In this document: positions 19,557-33,407 of the stretch, piece after piece
Layout of the letters: every line of letters begins with the position of its first letter
Position numbering within the stretch: position 1 is the stretch's first letter
Assembly: GCA_030268105.1 (NCBI GenBank)
Contig: BSDZ01000124.1
Coordinates: 62,001 to 126,000, forward strand
From: Volvox africanus
Lineage: Eukaryota > Chlorophyta > Chlorophyceae > Chlamydomonadales > Volvocaceae
DNA: 64,000 nucleotides
Direction: 5' to 3'
Notes under the pieces: model-generated
What the model saw: the letters and a program-made list of their open reading frames with translations, nothing else
What the model was told of the DNA's origin: nothing
Databases searched by the model: none
Program-made: the position numbers and the translations under genes

Positions 19557-20964
19557 ATGAGCTGTGTCGCTAGGCCCGTCCTAAAAGCCATGCTCAGTGG
19601 AATCTTCTACCTGGCGCGGACATGCTTCGAGGTCTTCTACCCAAGGTACGCTCAAGCCTTTTCCAATTTTCGTGGCTGACTCCACCGATGTCTTTGCTAA
19701 GCTTAATTAAAAATTAACTATATGGGCAGCTTTCCTTGCGTTGTAGCTGTATGTGATTGGGATGCCGCCGCCGCCTCACGGTCAAGGTCAAAGCCTGAAG
19801 CATTTTAAGTCACAGAAAATTAAATTTTTCGCCCATTGCCGCAGGACCATATTTCTCTCTTCGACCGCGGTGCATCTGCAGCCGAAGGTGCTGTGCTGGC
19901 AACTTAGGTTGCCGTCCATGCAGCAAATATCTGGCTGGATTATGGGTTCTCAGACAGTCGTTCCTATGGAGATACCCAGCGAGGCAGACGTCAGTGAGCC
20001 TGACCATGAAGTTCAGCCCTGGAAAAATGGAACCAAAAGTGATGGGTTTGACTATGAGGTGTCTGTGTTCCAACACCAGGATGCGCAGAGCATCGAGAGC
20101 AAAATCGACCACGAGGTGCCAGTGGTCCATATCGGCAATAATGAGAGTGATACCAAAGAGGTTAACTACGAGAGGCACGTGGCTGAAAGCGGAGATACCC
20201 AAAATGCGGATAATGTGGTGTGCCACGAGAGGGACGTGGCTGAAAGCGGAGATACCCAAAGTGCAGATAACATGGTGTGCCACGAGAGGCACGTGGCCGA
20301 AAGCGGAGATACCCAAAATGCGGATAATGTGGTGTGCCACGAGAGGCACGTGGCCGAAAGCGGAGATACCCAAAGTGCGGAGAACGTGGTGTGCCACGAG
20401 AGGCACGTGGCTGAAAGCGGAGATACCCAAAGTGCGGAGAACGTGGTGTGCCACGAGAGGCACGTGGCCGAAAGCGGAGATACCCAAAATGCGGAGAACG
20501 TGGTGTGCCACGAGAGGCACGTGGCTGAAAGCGGAGATACCCAAAGTGCGGATAATGTGGTGTGCCACGAGAGGCACGTGGTCGAAAGCGGAGATACCCA
20601 AAGTGCGGATAACGTGGTGTGCCACGAGAGGGACGTGGCTGAAAGCGGGGATACCCAAAGTGCAGATAACGGGTTGCGCCACGTGAGCCATGTCGTCATA
20701 CCCACTGAGGGGCTTACAAATGCGGATGTGGTTGAGTGGGTGATCACACTTAGCAAACTGGAAGATGAGGCACTTGGCGACCGTCTCATCTTCCAGCTTG
20801 CTCCGGAGAAGTTCAAAACCCAGGGACGGAAGGCTGTGTACGACAGGCTCAGGTGGCAGGTGAACCCACACCGTCACCTGCTCGGTGGGCAACACAGGGC
20901 GTTGGCCTTCAAAGCCTTCGAACACTTGCAAGTCGCATATAGCAGACTTGAGAACAACAACTAG
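19557..20964 (+). CDS. Two-exon repeat-domain protein, nine repeats (unit 1, B')
   Basis: Exon 1 19557-19645, intron 19646-19844 (199 nt), exon 2 19845-20964, giving 402 aa. One 57-bp repeat fewer than B; its sixth repeat (QNAENVVC) is a chimera of the sixth and seventh of the ten-repeat form. The C-terminus has Ala where the B copies have Thr (QVAYSRL). Confidence 0.5.
20167..20679 (+). repeat. Nine 57-bp tandem repeats (unit 1, B')
   Basis: Nine in-phase copies. The chimeric sixth repeat marks the site of a one-unit loss. Confidence 0.95.
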
Positions 20965-23012
20965 ATGCGCATGCCGAAGGCATATGACGAGCGAGGGGTG
21001 GAGCAAGGGAAACAAAGGGGGGATTGCATGCATCTTATCAGGGCTTTATGTTAGTCATCAGAAGGTAAGTGTGGGACTTGGCCTGCCTGTTTCATTGTGT
21101 CGCTCAGTTTTTACGATAATAATTAGACATGTCCTTACTGACTAACAAACCCTTTCCACGCAGATTTAATGCCCTGGTGTGGACTGGTCGGGGGCTCTGC
21201 CTCCAGGGCGGCTGTGGCTGGGACGTATTGTCCTTTGCTTGTGTAACGAGTGGCAAAAAGAAGTGGGCTTAAGCCGCCGGAGTGGCTTTGGCTGGGACAA
21301 AGGGGCGGCCTTAGCCGCCGGAGTGGCTTTGGCCGGGACGTCTTGATTGTCCCTGTTTGTGCAATGGAGGAGTAATGGGTGCGAGGTAAAGAAACCCCAC
21401 CACATGAAGGGTTACGACCCCAGAAACACGCGATCCAGGATCCTTGGGAGCTTCCTTGGACACTTTGTCTGTCCCTGGAACGAAACATATATATGGGGCT
21501 TTGACTTCATATTCGGTGTCTTTCGATACCACCCTTAATTGGGCAGACTCTGATACCTATGTTTTGTACTATATCGTGATTGGTACTTCCACAATTCTGT
21601 TTGTGTTTCATGTAACTTTCTTAACCACGCACACCCTGAGCTCAGACCCTCGTCAATAATTCCATATTTGCTGCGTAGCCCCTACAGTGTGACAAGATGT
21701 CATTATGTTTCAGTTTTCTGCGCCCTTCCTGTCTGAGTACACGCCTACACAATTAACGGATACGGCAAGATGTTTACACAGCTTTAGTAGCTCGGTAATG
21801 CAGTCAACACAGCTGCATGGTTCACATGCTCGTCATCAATATATCACGTGAAGGGGTATAAACACATACCCATAGCCCATACCAACGGCGGGGTGGGGCT
21901 TATCAAACTAGTTTCCAAACAGTGAACGTGAACGTATCATACACAAACATACACACACGTTCAGCCCGCAGCCCATCCACAAATTAGATGTGCATGAAGG
22001 CACGAGCACGCACCAGCCATCAGGCGTACACTGTCGTGGATGTCACTGTTCCCATGCCGTGGCATCCTCTACCAACCGTATGTGAATACGTCCTGATCAA
22101 TGTATAAATAGACACGGCCATCCGGCCCTATACACACGTAGTCTAATGCCCAACATGCATTTATTTGAACGGTTCATCTCCGGCTACCCATAGCTCGTTC
22201 TTCCAGTGAAACGTGTTCGATAATAAGTCTTTTTGAAGGAAAATCAAAGGCATCGAAGCGTGAAAGAGCATGCTCCAAAGCCTGATACACACGCAGATGC
22301 CATACTTTGAATTAAGTGGGAGGCGGACGTTGGGGCGGCCCAGGCGGTCGTCAAGACGCACGTCTTTAAGTCGCACGAGAGGACAGGAACAGGATGTTGG
22401 AATGGTAGAAACGAGAAATTTGGGATACGTTGTAACCTTTCATACCATGCAAGTTGCAGCAACGGACTTTAAATGTGTGTATTCTAGGTGCCTGCTGGTA
22501 GATGTGGACTTTGATAAGTTCGACCTCCCCGATTCCTTGGTCAACCGCTGCACTCACGCGTTTATGAAGCAATAGCAAAACAATTACGGTTGGGATTGAA
22601 CGATTGCCCGAACAAATCATATACAATTAACCATTATTTAGTTCTCACAACTATGCAAATGCAATCAAATCGTTGGTTTGGGAGCTTCGACAGTCTTGTC
22701 AGTTCACCGTTGATCCATCGCGCTTCTCGACGTGACAGCTTCACCGATGGGCTTGCTCGTAAGAGCATCGAACAATTTTATTTGCCTTTTTGTCTCGAAC
22801 TTATTTTCCTTACTTCCCTGAATTAAGAATTTGTGTGCAACTGCCAGGCGTTTCCATAGTTGCCATTGCAGAAAGTCAGACGCGGTAGGCCTTGATACAT
22901 GACCGACCAACCGTCTTATAATCTTAAAACATTTCATCATATCGAGAGAACTTTACGTTGCAGTAGTGAATGCTAGATAGGGTTCTTGAATTGTTGAACT
23001 GGTACATACATA

Positions 23013-23742
23013 TCACACAGCAATCAATACGAGCACGTATAGGAGCAACAGCTGCTGATAATGTTTTTTTGGGAAACCAACGCCACCGAGGTACTGCGCA
23101 GGGTGGCAACGCGGTTTCTTTGCCTGCACGTAGGCCTTGTACAAATGAAATGCGTATGTCAGCCACGCAACCGTAAGCAGCACCTTGGCAGGTACCAAGT
23201 TGTCGAGTCCGTGCAGGGGTCCGAACAGGGACCTCTGGGTCCGTCCATGTGTACATGCGTAAGCGCGCTGACGTACCTTTTTCTGATCGCCGCACTCCAG
23301 AAGTCTGAAGACCCTGGGCGGAGTTTGTGGAATTCCAACAGCGGCCGTCGCCCTGTTGAATTTAAATTCGCAGCTTTGGTGGTATTCTTGTCGACGATGC
23401 CAAAGACAGCCTATGCAGATGATGCGGCATGCAGGGGCCGGTCAAGCTGGCTGGCGAGCAAAGCATTTTCGTACAGAGAACAGTGCTTCGTATGGTGCCG
23501 CTTATTAGGTCGAAGGTATGGCGCTTGCACCCCTAGAACGAACGAACAAGCCCTCGTCCAAGCTGAATCCCCGCCCTGCCCCCTCCCACACCCGCCCTCC
23601 GCCCAGCTGCCTTATCCCCACTCTCTTCTTCTCCCTCTTTTTCTCTCTCTCCAACCTTGAATTTGTCGCCAGTTAGCACCTTATTCTCCCATTGGTAAGC
23701 CGCAACCGCTTCAAAGCCACGCATCAGGCGTGTCGGTGGCAT
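23013..23742 (-). CDS. Putative small membrane protein (unit 2, B copy)
   Basis: Counterpart of the 833-1562 model at an offset of 22180, with the same splice sites and the same extended C-terminus. Confidence 0.3.
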
Positions 23743-26233
23743 TTTGCAACTTGGATCCGAAATCAAGAAGCTGGTGGCGAGGTCGTGTCCTAGACTGTTG
23801 AGGGGATTTCTGTTTTCTTCACTTTTTGCGGAGACTTGCTCGAGCGAGGCCCTCACCAACACAGCGCCTGTCCAAGTTATGAGCGAGGGACGCACAGCCT
23901 TGGAGAGTGGCGAGCCCACAGGTACGGGACCTGGGATCTCTGATTAAGGTGCGGAGGGATGGACCTTTGTTGTAAGGGTAAGTAAGTCAGGGATCACGTG
24001 AGGCAAGCAAAGGCAAAACGGCTGCATGTGCGCGGATGTAAACAAGCATCTGCAAAGCGAGCCTGCTAGTGCAAATTTCAACGCGGCCGCTGCTCTGCCC
24101 TTATTCCGCATGTCGCTATCACCTGCCCGCCACGTTTCCGTCTAAATACCCTAGCCCAGCTGCGCGCGGTGTAGCCTGTACCCCTATCCAGCTTGTCCAA
24201 CATACAACCCAGATGCTCCAGTCCCGTGCTGGCACACTCCGCCGGAGCTACATTTTACCTTCATGGACAGTCACTATGTCTTTGGTATTGTAAGGATCCG
24301 CTTGCGACCTCACTGCTGCTCAACACAGCCTTTCCGTCCCTATACTGGCGCGTCCGTCGCAGGTCACCAAGTACATGTCACCAGATAGCTAGGGCTGGTT
24401 CAGCAGCAGTCACCAGATATCTGGAGCTGGTACAGCCCTCCCGCCCAGCAGCAGTCGCCAGGCGCGCCCTACAAGCTGTAGTGCAGTCCGAACACAGGGC
24501 TGTCTTTAGAGAAATGCGCTTGCACGGGCAGTAGGTCAATCCACTGTGTTGCGGTGGGTCCTGACAGGAAGGGGCATGTGCATGCATGCGTTGTGCGGTG
24601 GTGAACGGGGGAAATGGAGTTATCGCTGCATGGTGAGCGCACCCGGCTGGGGTTCTGGCGATATCTGAGTTTGCGCGGCTTTATGCATCTGCTCATGTGG
24701 TGATTGGCGCGCTTGGCCTCAAGGGCTGGCCTGTCTGTGCGGGTCGAAATTTCACTCGGCTTGCTGTCAACTTGTGCTAGCTTCGGCTGCGCAAGTGTGC
24801 GGATGGAGGCTTAGTGGGTTTTCGTGGACGCCGGGTATCAATGTCACTGCTTCATGGGTGATATGGCTATATGCATAATGAGCTGTTCAATAGCTAGCAG
24901 TACCGCTTTGCTTTCTACTATCCCCGTTACCCGAGTACACATGCTAAGCTGGGGATCATGTATTCTCCCAAGGGGCGGCATTGATAATACTGTGCGTGAT
25001 CTGGATTGGATTTGGTGGAAGGAGGGTACGCAGCCATTTATTGATTTCCATGCAAATAAACGAAAGCTCCCTAGGTCCGTGCCATTGGGAGTGTCCCAGC
25101 AGTGATTTAAGGGGGGTCACGATATGGCCCAGTAAGCCTCGTTTGTTCATCAAGTTTCACGTGGTTCCCTGGAGCCATACATGTCTCTTTTTGCCCGGAG
25201 CTACCCTCAACGAACTCTTGCTAGGCCCTAAGCACAACGTGTCCCCCTGGAGTCATAATCAGAGTGTCTCGGGACAAAAAACACGTCGTGTTTGTTGGAT
25301 TGTTTCGTGCCAAAATTTGGTTGCGTGGTGAATTTGTTATGCCCCAATCTATCATGCGTTATTTAGCTCGCCAGACGGGCTGCATGTGCGGGGATGGTGT
25401 GAATGGGTGCGGCAGTTGTCAGGCGACCGGGCAGAAGGGCTACGGACCAAGGGGAGGCAGTAGACGGAGGTGTTGGACGAAGCAATAACAGGTCTCAGCT
25501 AGGGTGGGGCGCACGGCCGCAGGCATGGCTTCATGCCGGTGGCCACGGGCAACAAGCCATGCTTGTATGCTCACTGTCATGCGATCCAGGATCCTTGGGA
25601 GCTTCCTTGGACACTTTGCCTGTCCCTGGAACGAAACATATATATGGGGCTTTGACTTCATATTCGGTGTCTTTCGATACCACCCTTAATTGGGCAGACT
25701 CTGATACCTATGTTTTGTACTATATCGATAACAAGTCTCTTTGAAGGAAAATCAAAGGCATCGAAGCGTGAAAGAGCATGCGCCAAGGCCCCATATTTCC
25801 ATAATAAAACGCTGAGAGCTGCAAATTCTATCCTAGGAAAAAGAGGTTCAACTTCGCGTCGTCCACAGACGCTACTGGCCGTGGTTCCAGCTTAGTACTG
25901 AATGCACATAACTTCCCTGTGCCATCCTAACTGTGGATTGATTGGAAGCTTTCCGTAAGCAACGAAATACCTCAAAATTTCTCACATATGTAAAGAAGCC
26001 CCTGGCAGGGCAGGTACACTCTCCGCCGTACTTTCATCAAACTTTTGCTACTTAGGCTGTTCAGTGCGCATTTTCTCACTACAGCGTTTTAAATGCAACG
26101 TTGTTTACTGCTACCTGCTCTGCACACTCTATCTCTATCCAACTTGACTTTCAACATACGCACACCGCGGCCTTAAGCTGCAAGCACACCTGGTCTTTGG
26201 ATAGGCTTGCTTGTTTGCGTGGATTCGGATACC

Positions 26234-27697
26234 ATGAGCTGTGTCGCTAGGCCCGTCCTAAAAGCCATGCTCAGTGGAATCTTCTACCTGGCGCGGACAT
26301 GCTTCGAGGTCTTCTACCCAAGGTACGCTCAAGCCTTTTCCAATTTTCGTGGCTGACTCCACCGATGTCTTTGCTAAGCTTAATTAAAAATTAACTATAT
26401 GGGCAGCTTTCCTTGCGTTGTAGCTGTATGTGATTGGGATGCCGCCGCCGCCTCACGGTCAAGGTCAAAGCCTGAAGCATTTTAAGTCACAGAAAATTAT
26501 TTTTTCGCCCATTGCCGCAGGACCATATTTCTCTCTTCGACCGCGGTGCATCTGCAGCCGAAGGTGCTGTGCTGGCAACTTAGGTTGCCGTCCATGCAGC
26601 AAATATCTGGCTGGATTATGGGTTCTCAGACAGTCGTTCCTATGGAGATACCCAGCGAGGCAGACGTCAGTGAGCCTGACCATGAAGTTCAGCCCTGGAA
26701 AAATGGAACCAAAAGTGATGGGTTTGACTATGAGGTGTCTGTGTTCCAACACCAGGATGCGCAGAGCATCGAGAGCAAAATCGACCACGAGGTGCCAGTG
26801 GTCCATATCGGCAATAATGAGAGTGATACCAAAGAGGTTAACTACGAGAGGCACGTGGCTGAAAGCGGAGATACCCAAAATGCGGATAATGTGGTGTGCC
26901 ACGAGAGGGACGTGGCTGAAAGCGGAGATACCCAAAGTGCAGATAACATGGTGTGCCACGAGAGGCACGTGGCCGAAAGCGGAGATACCCAAAATGCGGA
27001 TAATGTGGTGTGCCACGAGAGGCACGTGGCCGAAAGCGGAGATACCCAAAGTGCGGAGAACGTGGTGTGCCACGAGAGGCACGTGGCTGAAAGCGGAGAT
27101 ACCCAAAGTGCGGAGAACGTGGTGTGCCACGAGAGGCACGTGGCCGAAAGCGGAGATACCCAAAATGCGGATAATGTGGTGTGCCACGAGAGGCACGTGG
27201 CCGAAAGCGGGGATACCCAAAGTGCGGAGAACGTGGTGTGCCACGAGAGGCACGTGGCTGAAAGCGGAGATACCCAAAGTGCGGATAATGTGGTGTGCCA
27301 CGAGAGGCACGTGGTCGAAAGCGGAGATACCCAAAGTGCGGATAACGTGGTGTGCCACGAGAGGGACGTGGCTGAAAGCGGGGATACCCAAAGTGCAGAT
27401 AACGGGTTGCGCCACGTGAGCCATGTCGTCATACCCACTGAGGGGCTTACAAATGCGGATGTGGTTGAGTGGGTGATCACACTTAGCAAACTGGAAGATG
27501 AGGCACTTGGCGACCGTCTCATCTTCCAGCTTGCTCCGGAGAAGTTCAAAACCCAGGGACGGAAGGCTGTGTACGACAGGCTCAGGTGGCAGGTGAACCC
27601 ACACCGTCACCTGCTCGGTGGGCAACACAGGGCGTTGGCCTTCAAAGCCTTCGAACACTTGCAAGTCACATATAGCAGACTTGAGAACAACAACTAG
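26234..27697 (+). CDS. Two-exon repeat-domain protein, ten repeats (unit 2, B)
   Basis: Exon 1 26234-26322, intron 26323-26520, exon 2 26521-27697. Predicted protein equals the unit-1 B copy. Confidence 0.5.
26843..27412 (+). repeat. Ten 57-bp tandem repeats (unit 2, B)
   Basis: Counterpart of 4663-5232. Confidence 0.95.
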
Positions 27698-30600
27698 ATG
27701 CGCATGCCGAAGGCATATGACGAGCGAGGGGTGGAGCAAGGGAAACAAAGGGGGGATTGCATGCATCTTATCAGGGCTTTATGTTAGTCATCAGAAGGTA
27801 AGTGTGGGACTTGGCCTGCCTGTTTCATTGTGTCGCTCAGTTTTTACGATAATAATTAGACATGTCCTTACTGACTAACAAACCCTTTCCACGCAGATTT
27901 AATACCCTGGTGTTGACTGGTCGGGGGCTCTGCCTCCAGGGCGGCTGTGGCTGGGACGTATTGTCCTTTGCTTGTGTAACGAGTGGCAAAAAGAAGTGGG
28001 CTTAAGCCGCCGGAGCGGCTTTGGCTGGGACAAAGGGGCGGCCTTAGCCGCCGGAGTGGCTTTGGCCGGGACGTCTTGATTGTCCCTGTTTGTGCAATGG
28101 AGGAGTAATGGGTGCGAGGTAAAGAAACCCCACCACATGGAGGGTTACGACCCCAGAAACACGCGATCCAGGATCCTTGGGAGCTTCCTTGGACACTTTG
28201 TCTGTCCCTGGAACGAAACATATATATGGGGCTTTGACTTCATATTCGGTGTCTTTCGATACCACCCTTAATTGGGCAGACTCTGATACCTATGTTTTGT
28301 ACTATATCGTGATTGGTACTTCCACAATTCTGTTTGTGTTTCATGTAACTTTCTTAACCACGCACACCCTGAGCTCAGACCCTCGTCATTAATTCCATAT
28401 TTGCTGCGTAGCCCCTACAGTGTGACAAGATGTCATTATGTTTCAGCTTTCTGCGCCCTTCCTGTCTGAGTACACGCCTACACAATTAACGGATACAGCA
28501 AGAAGTTTACACAGCTTTAGTAGCTCGGTAATGCAGTCAACACAGCTGCATGGTTCACATGCTCGTCATCAACATATCACGTGAAGGGGTATAAACACAT
28601 ACCCATAGCCCATACCAACGGCGGGGTGGGGCTTATCAAACTAGTTTCCAAACAGTGAACGTGAACGTATCATACACAAACATTCACACACGTTCAGCCC
28701 GCAGCCCATCCACAAATTAGATACGCATGAAGGCACGAGCACGCACCAGCCATCAGGCGTACACTGTCGTGGATGTCAATATTCCCATGCCGTGGCATCC
28801 TCTACCAGCCATATGTGAATACGTCCTGATCAATGTATAAATAGACACGGCCATCCGGCCTCATACACACGTAGTCTAATGCCCAACGACACGCATGAGT
28901 CCACGCAGTTGCTTTCCGCCTGTCCATAGCTGGTGTGCTGACATACAGCGCAGAAGTGATTCATTGTATATGTCTGCAAACCAACACCAGAGCAACCTCC
29001 ATCCGCATCACGAATCCACCCTGCCACATGTACGGGCATGCTGAAACCTTAGCCTCTGCAAATGTGTGACCAACCAGATGTACATAACCCACACACACGC
29101 CCTTGCCTGTGTTCATGCTAGCTGCGAATCTATAGCGTATCTGAACGACAAGTATTCAAACTGGCTCAATCGTTCCATTGGATTATTTTCGCCCGTACAA
29201 TTGTGATGCTGATTGCTAGGAATTAATTCCTGAGGCACCCGGTCGAGGCAACAAATGGGTAGGCATATGGATGCCGCCTGCACCAGTGCAGTGGCATATT
29301 CGTACATGCTTGTGCATACATGCAGATGGATGCAGAATGTGCTCCGCCCAACTGGCAAGCTCTGCTACGGCAGCTAACATTTCAATCCATATGTGCTACT
29401 CACGTCTACATCTCCACCCCTACCTCCACCTATACTTCAGCCCCACTTTAGCGATCTCAACCATATCCAGAACGACCCTTGCATTCAAGTAGGGCCGTGT
29501 TGTCCCTGCCCAGCCATAGGGCACAAGGTTTTACCAACATATGCTATGAATGGAGCGCGGCTTCGGGGGCATACATTACGCACGCGGGGACGACAGCACG
29601 CATGCGGTGGCGACAGCGGCCGCGACCTAGGGGGAAAATTGCTGTTGATGGGGCGGTACAAGGGGCGGCGACAGCTGCAGGAGCCCAGGGAGTGGCCGCG
29701 CTGTTTGGCAAAAAGTGGCGACCGTTGTGGCACGCTGCAGTCAGAGGCAGTCCACGAACTGATACAGTCCGCATCTACTGCCGCCAGAAGGCCATGGGCC
29801 TGTGTATATATGTAGCTCTTACTCACCGCTACCGCAGACGAGGGGCCCACCGACGGGGTTGGAGGCGAGGGTGAAGTTCCCGGGCCCGAGGTTGCCATTA
29901 TTGGGCACCGTTGTCGCCCAGTTGATGCGCCAATTGATTGGGGCGTTGTGGCACCGAACAGCCTGGGATCTGCGCATTGGCATCAACATGGGGTCAGGTG
30001 GGTCGTCGTACTCCACAAACTCCCCTGCATGCAAACCGCTCCAAGTCGTGGTAATGACAGGAGTAAGAGGGGGCAGCGGGCGGGTGGCCGTTAGTGTCAG
30101 ATAGCGATTAGTGTTTGGTGATGAGCAGGTGCGGGACAGAATCCAGAGGCAGCACTAGTGCAAGCCTGTGCAGTGTAGCACTGGCAAGCGGTACAAAGTC
30201 CTGGTGACGGTGGGTATGGATGCACAATGTTCGGGATGGCGGCATGTATTGATTGGGATTCGTCAGGAATGAATGTATGCACGTACACACAAACAAACAC
30301 AACCACATTTCACACGATCATCTGTGTGCGTGGCGGAGACCAATGTTGTGCTGCAGCTCGTGAAAATGCACGCTCTCACGTCAGCAGCGGAGGTGCCCTG
30401 GGTGTTGACGCGCGCGGCGGGTCACGGGGTCAGGGTCCCAATGTGCATGTGGGAAGATCGTGCACTGAGGATTCGTTCACGTACTTCCCTGAGGGGACTC
30501 ATCCATCAGGTCCGTTACGCGGCTTGACGATCCCTCTCGAGGATACACGCAACAACGGATCGTGACGTAATCCCTAGCCAAGATATCCAGTTGGTACCTT

Positions 30601-30867
30601 ACAGCAGCTGCCAACGGGCACCCACTCTGCGTGTACGTGCATGTCGCTCACTTTGCTGGCCGCCCCGTTGGTCCCTATAAGAATTGCACTGCGTTCACTG
30701 GCCTCACCTTGATGGTAATGCGGCATGTTGTGGTACTGCACTTGATCTCGCTCCGCGCACAGCACCACCAGGAGACGCCGCCGAGTGCGGTGCTGCAGAA
30801 CGGCCCCTAGGACGGATCACTTCGTTGCCATCTGAATGCAGTCGTCGGTGAGAAATACGCCATGTAG

Positions 30868-31170
30868 ATGCCATACTTTGATGAAAGTGGGAGGCGGACG
30901 TTGGGGCGGCCCAGGCCGGTTGTCAAGACGCACGTCTTTAAGTCGCACGAGAGGACAGGAACAGGATGTTGGAATGGTAGAAACGAGAAATTTGAGATAT
31001 GTTGTAACCTTTCATACCATGCAAGTTGCAGCACGGACTATAAATGTGTGTATTCTAGGTGCCTGCTGGTAGATGTGGACTTTGATAAGTTCGACCTCCC
31101 TGATTCCTTGGTCAACCGCTGCACTCACGCGTTTATGAAGCAACAGCAAAACAATTACGGTTGGGATTGA
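30868..31170 (+). CDS. Short Cys-rich ORF (unit 2)
   Basis: Counterpart of 8688-8990. One substitution changes Glu to Gly just before the first Cys (TETGC to TGTGC). Confidence 0.3.
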   Translation: MPYFDESGRRTLGRPRPVVKTHVFKSHERTGTGCWNGRNEKFEICCNLSYHASCSTDYKCVYSRCLLVDVDFDKFDLPDSLVNRCTHAFMKQQQNNYGWD

Positions 31171-32763
31171 ACAATTGCCCGAAAGATCATATACACTTAA
31201 CCATTATTTAATTCTCACAAGTATGCAAATGCAATCAAATCGTTGGTTTGGGAGCTTCGACAGTCTTGTCAGTTCACCGTTGATCCATCGCGCTTCCGAC
31301 GTGACAGCTTCACCGATTGGGCTTGCTCGTAAGAGCATCGAACAATTTTATTTGCCTCTTTGTCTCGAACTTATTTTCTTTAGTTCCCTGAATCAAGAAT
31401 TGTGTGCAAGTGCCAGGCGTTTCCATAGTTACCATTGCAGGAAGTCAGACGCGGCAGACAAGTTCAGCTCCGTGCTACAATGCAGCGGTCGGGCGGAAGG
31501 CGGCAAGTGTAGGGTGATAGGCGCTACATGAAGAAAACATGAGTCCCCTCTCGTCCCTCACCTTTGTTCTACCCTTTTGTTCAATAACGGCAACAGCCCC
31601 CAAGCCAACCAACGTCATGCTTTGCATGAAATGAGCATATCTTGAAATACTTCTTCCGTCAAGTAAAGAATTTCCACGTAAGAATTTCCGTCAAATACAT
31701 CGTTTAATCCAAAGAAATTTCAAAGGAAGCGATTTCTAAATGTAATGCTGTATCTGGGTATCATCACATATTCGGCATCTGTAGCACGGCGTCCAAACTC
31801 TATCCTTATCCTTGTAGATGATGTAGATTAATCTCAGTACCGGCGACGAAACGGCTTTTGCGAGACCGAGGTAAGGGCATCGTAACCGGACCATCAATCA
31901 TTTGGCGACGTGCGACTTTCGTGCACGACGACGCGACCAGGAATGTTAAGAAAATTTCTTGAATCATAGATGTTGTTCAAGATTCTTTGAGCTGGTAAGT
32001 AAAAATGGTTGGTAGTTGGAAGTTGGTAATCTTCCTGTCAGTTCCTGCAGGCATCGGTTCCTTATTATCGGTCCCGATGTTGCTGCAAACCAGGTGTCAC
32101 CTTTACGAACCATTTCGTCACTACTCCCATCTGCTGCCCTTCCCGGGTCAGCCTCCAACGCGGCCAGCTGAGTCCCAATACCAATTTCACAGACGTGCTC
32201 GGACCACACGGTACGTCCAAGTTTTAAATGACAGGTTCCACCCTGCCGTCCCCGACTAGCCTGCATACGATCGTAAGCCTCAGACGGTAATACCCGATCT
32301 CCCCCGATGGAAGAAGTATTCCTGGGTGGACGGGTGGCTTCGAAGCCACATTGCGACGTGCGGCCCCTTGTCATTACCGTCAGTCAGGTTAATTGGCGGA
32401 GCGAACATGGACCAGGGTTTTGGTGTAGGTCATGCTCCGGAACCAGACATATTTAAGAGTTTCTCATTACCACCTTTTTCTAAGCACAGATTTACATTTA
32501 TGAGCGAGGCAGGAGACAAGGAAAGGCCGCCCCAATGGCCATTCATGAAAACCCCTCTCCCGGAGGTGGACGGATGACTGTCATTTGACCCAACAGCAAC
32601 TGAAACCCGCCAGCCCTCCGCGCTCCGCGGCTCTGCATCCCTTCAACTCTAGGCACTATCATCCTTCCTAGTCAACCTTCCTGTTCTCACCGCAGACCCC
32701 TCCCCTTTCTGGGCCGTCCACAAAGCGAGTTCGTTCTGTCCTTCCGTTCTTCCATTCATTCTT

Positions 32764-32965
32764 TTGCCACCCCAAGGGGTTCGCCGTCTGGCCGCGGAAA
32801 CCATTTTTCCACAAATTAAATTCGTCATCCCCGAGGCCCTGGCCCGCGAACCCACAACCCCTTCCTCACATACAGGAGGTTCTGCAAAATTCCGTGCGCT
32901 GGATTTGGATCGCGAGTGGCTCCCCACCTGGCTGCAGAAAGCTGGGTACACCACGCTATACACAG
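32764..32965 (+). pseudogene. Sulfatase fragment (unit 2)
   Basis: Counterpart of 10584-10785, with the same WLPTWLQKAGY segment. Confidence 0.45.
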
Positions 32966-33407
32966 GTGAATGCGGGGGGAGGGGGCAAGCACTCATACAT
33001 TAACTTTTGCTTGCATCTACCAACGTCTCTCGCAGCACCTCTTCGCTGTCGCCAACAACACCGATAGTATACATCATCACGGTTCCCATCGCTCTTCTTT
33101 CTACCATTATGCACGGCCTTGGCGGCTACTTAGCTTACGCCCCGATTGATTCCACATTCCCTACCGGGGACGACGCCAGCCACCAAATTTTCGAAAGATA
33201 TTACAAACTGGCAAAATATTAATACATATTTTAATTTGGAGGTGCTTTAATATTGATATTGATATTGATACCAATCTTTATCTAATACCTCCACAATCAT
33301 ACCGCCTCGAATAAGCAACGTACAAAATTCATCAGTTTTTGTAGAGTTATTTGTAAATAACTTCAAACGTTTTTCTATGCAATATGATTTTAATAGTGCA
33401 AATTGAT

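Larger units (their letters stand above)
16383..22154. repeat. Segment B' (unit 1)
   Basis: This is the second copy of B, in direct orientation. Fixed differences from B, such as T for A at 17443, recur in unit 2. The B/B' duplication is therefore older than the 22-kb tandem duplication. Confidence 0.93.
1..22180. repeat. Tandem unit 1 of a ~22.2 kb repeat
   Basis: The sequence starting at base 1 recurs at 22181 and again at 44426 with only scattered differences, so this is one full period. The phase is arbitrary because the window opens inside segment A. Internal order is A (1-880), B (881-6707), C (6708-16382), B' (16383-22154) and a 26-bp joint. The left end of the array is not visible. 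Confidence 0.95.
23061..28887. repeat. Segment B (unit 2)
   Basis: Counterpart of 881-6707 at an offset of 22180. Confidence 0.93.
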
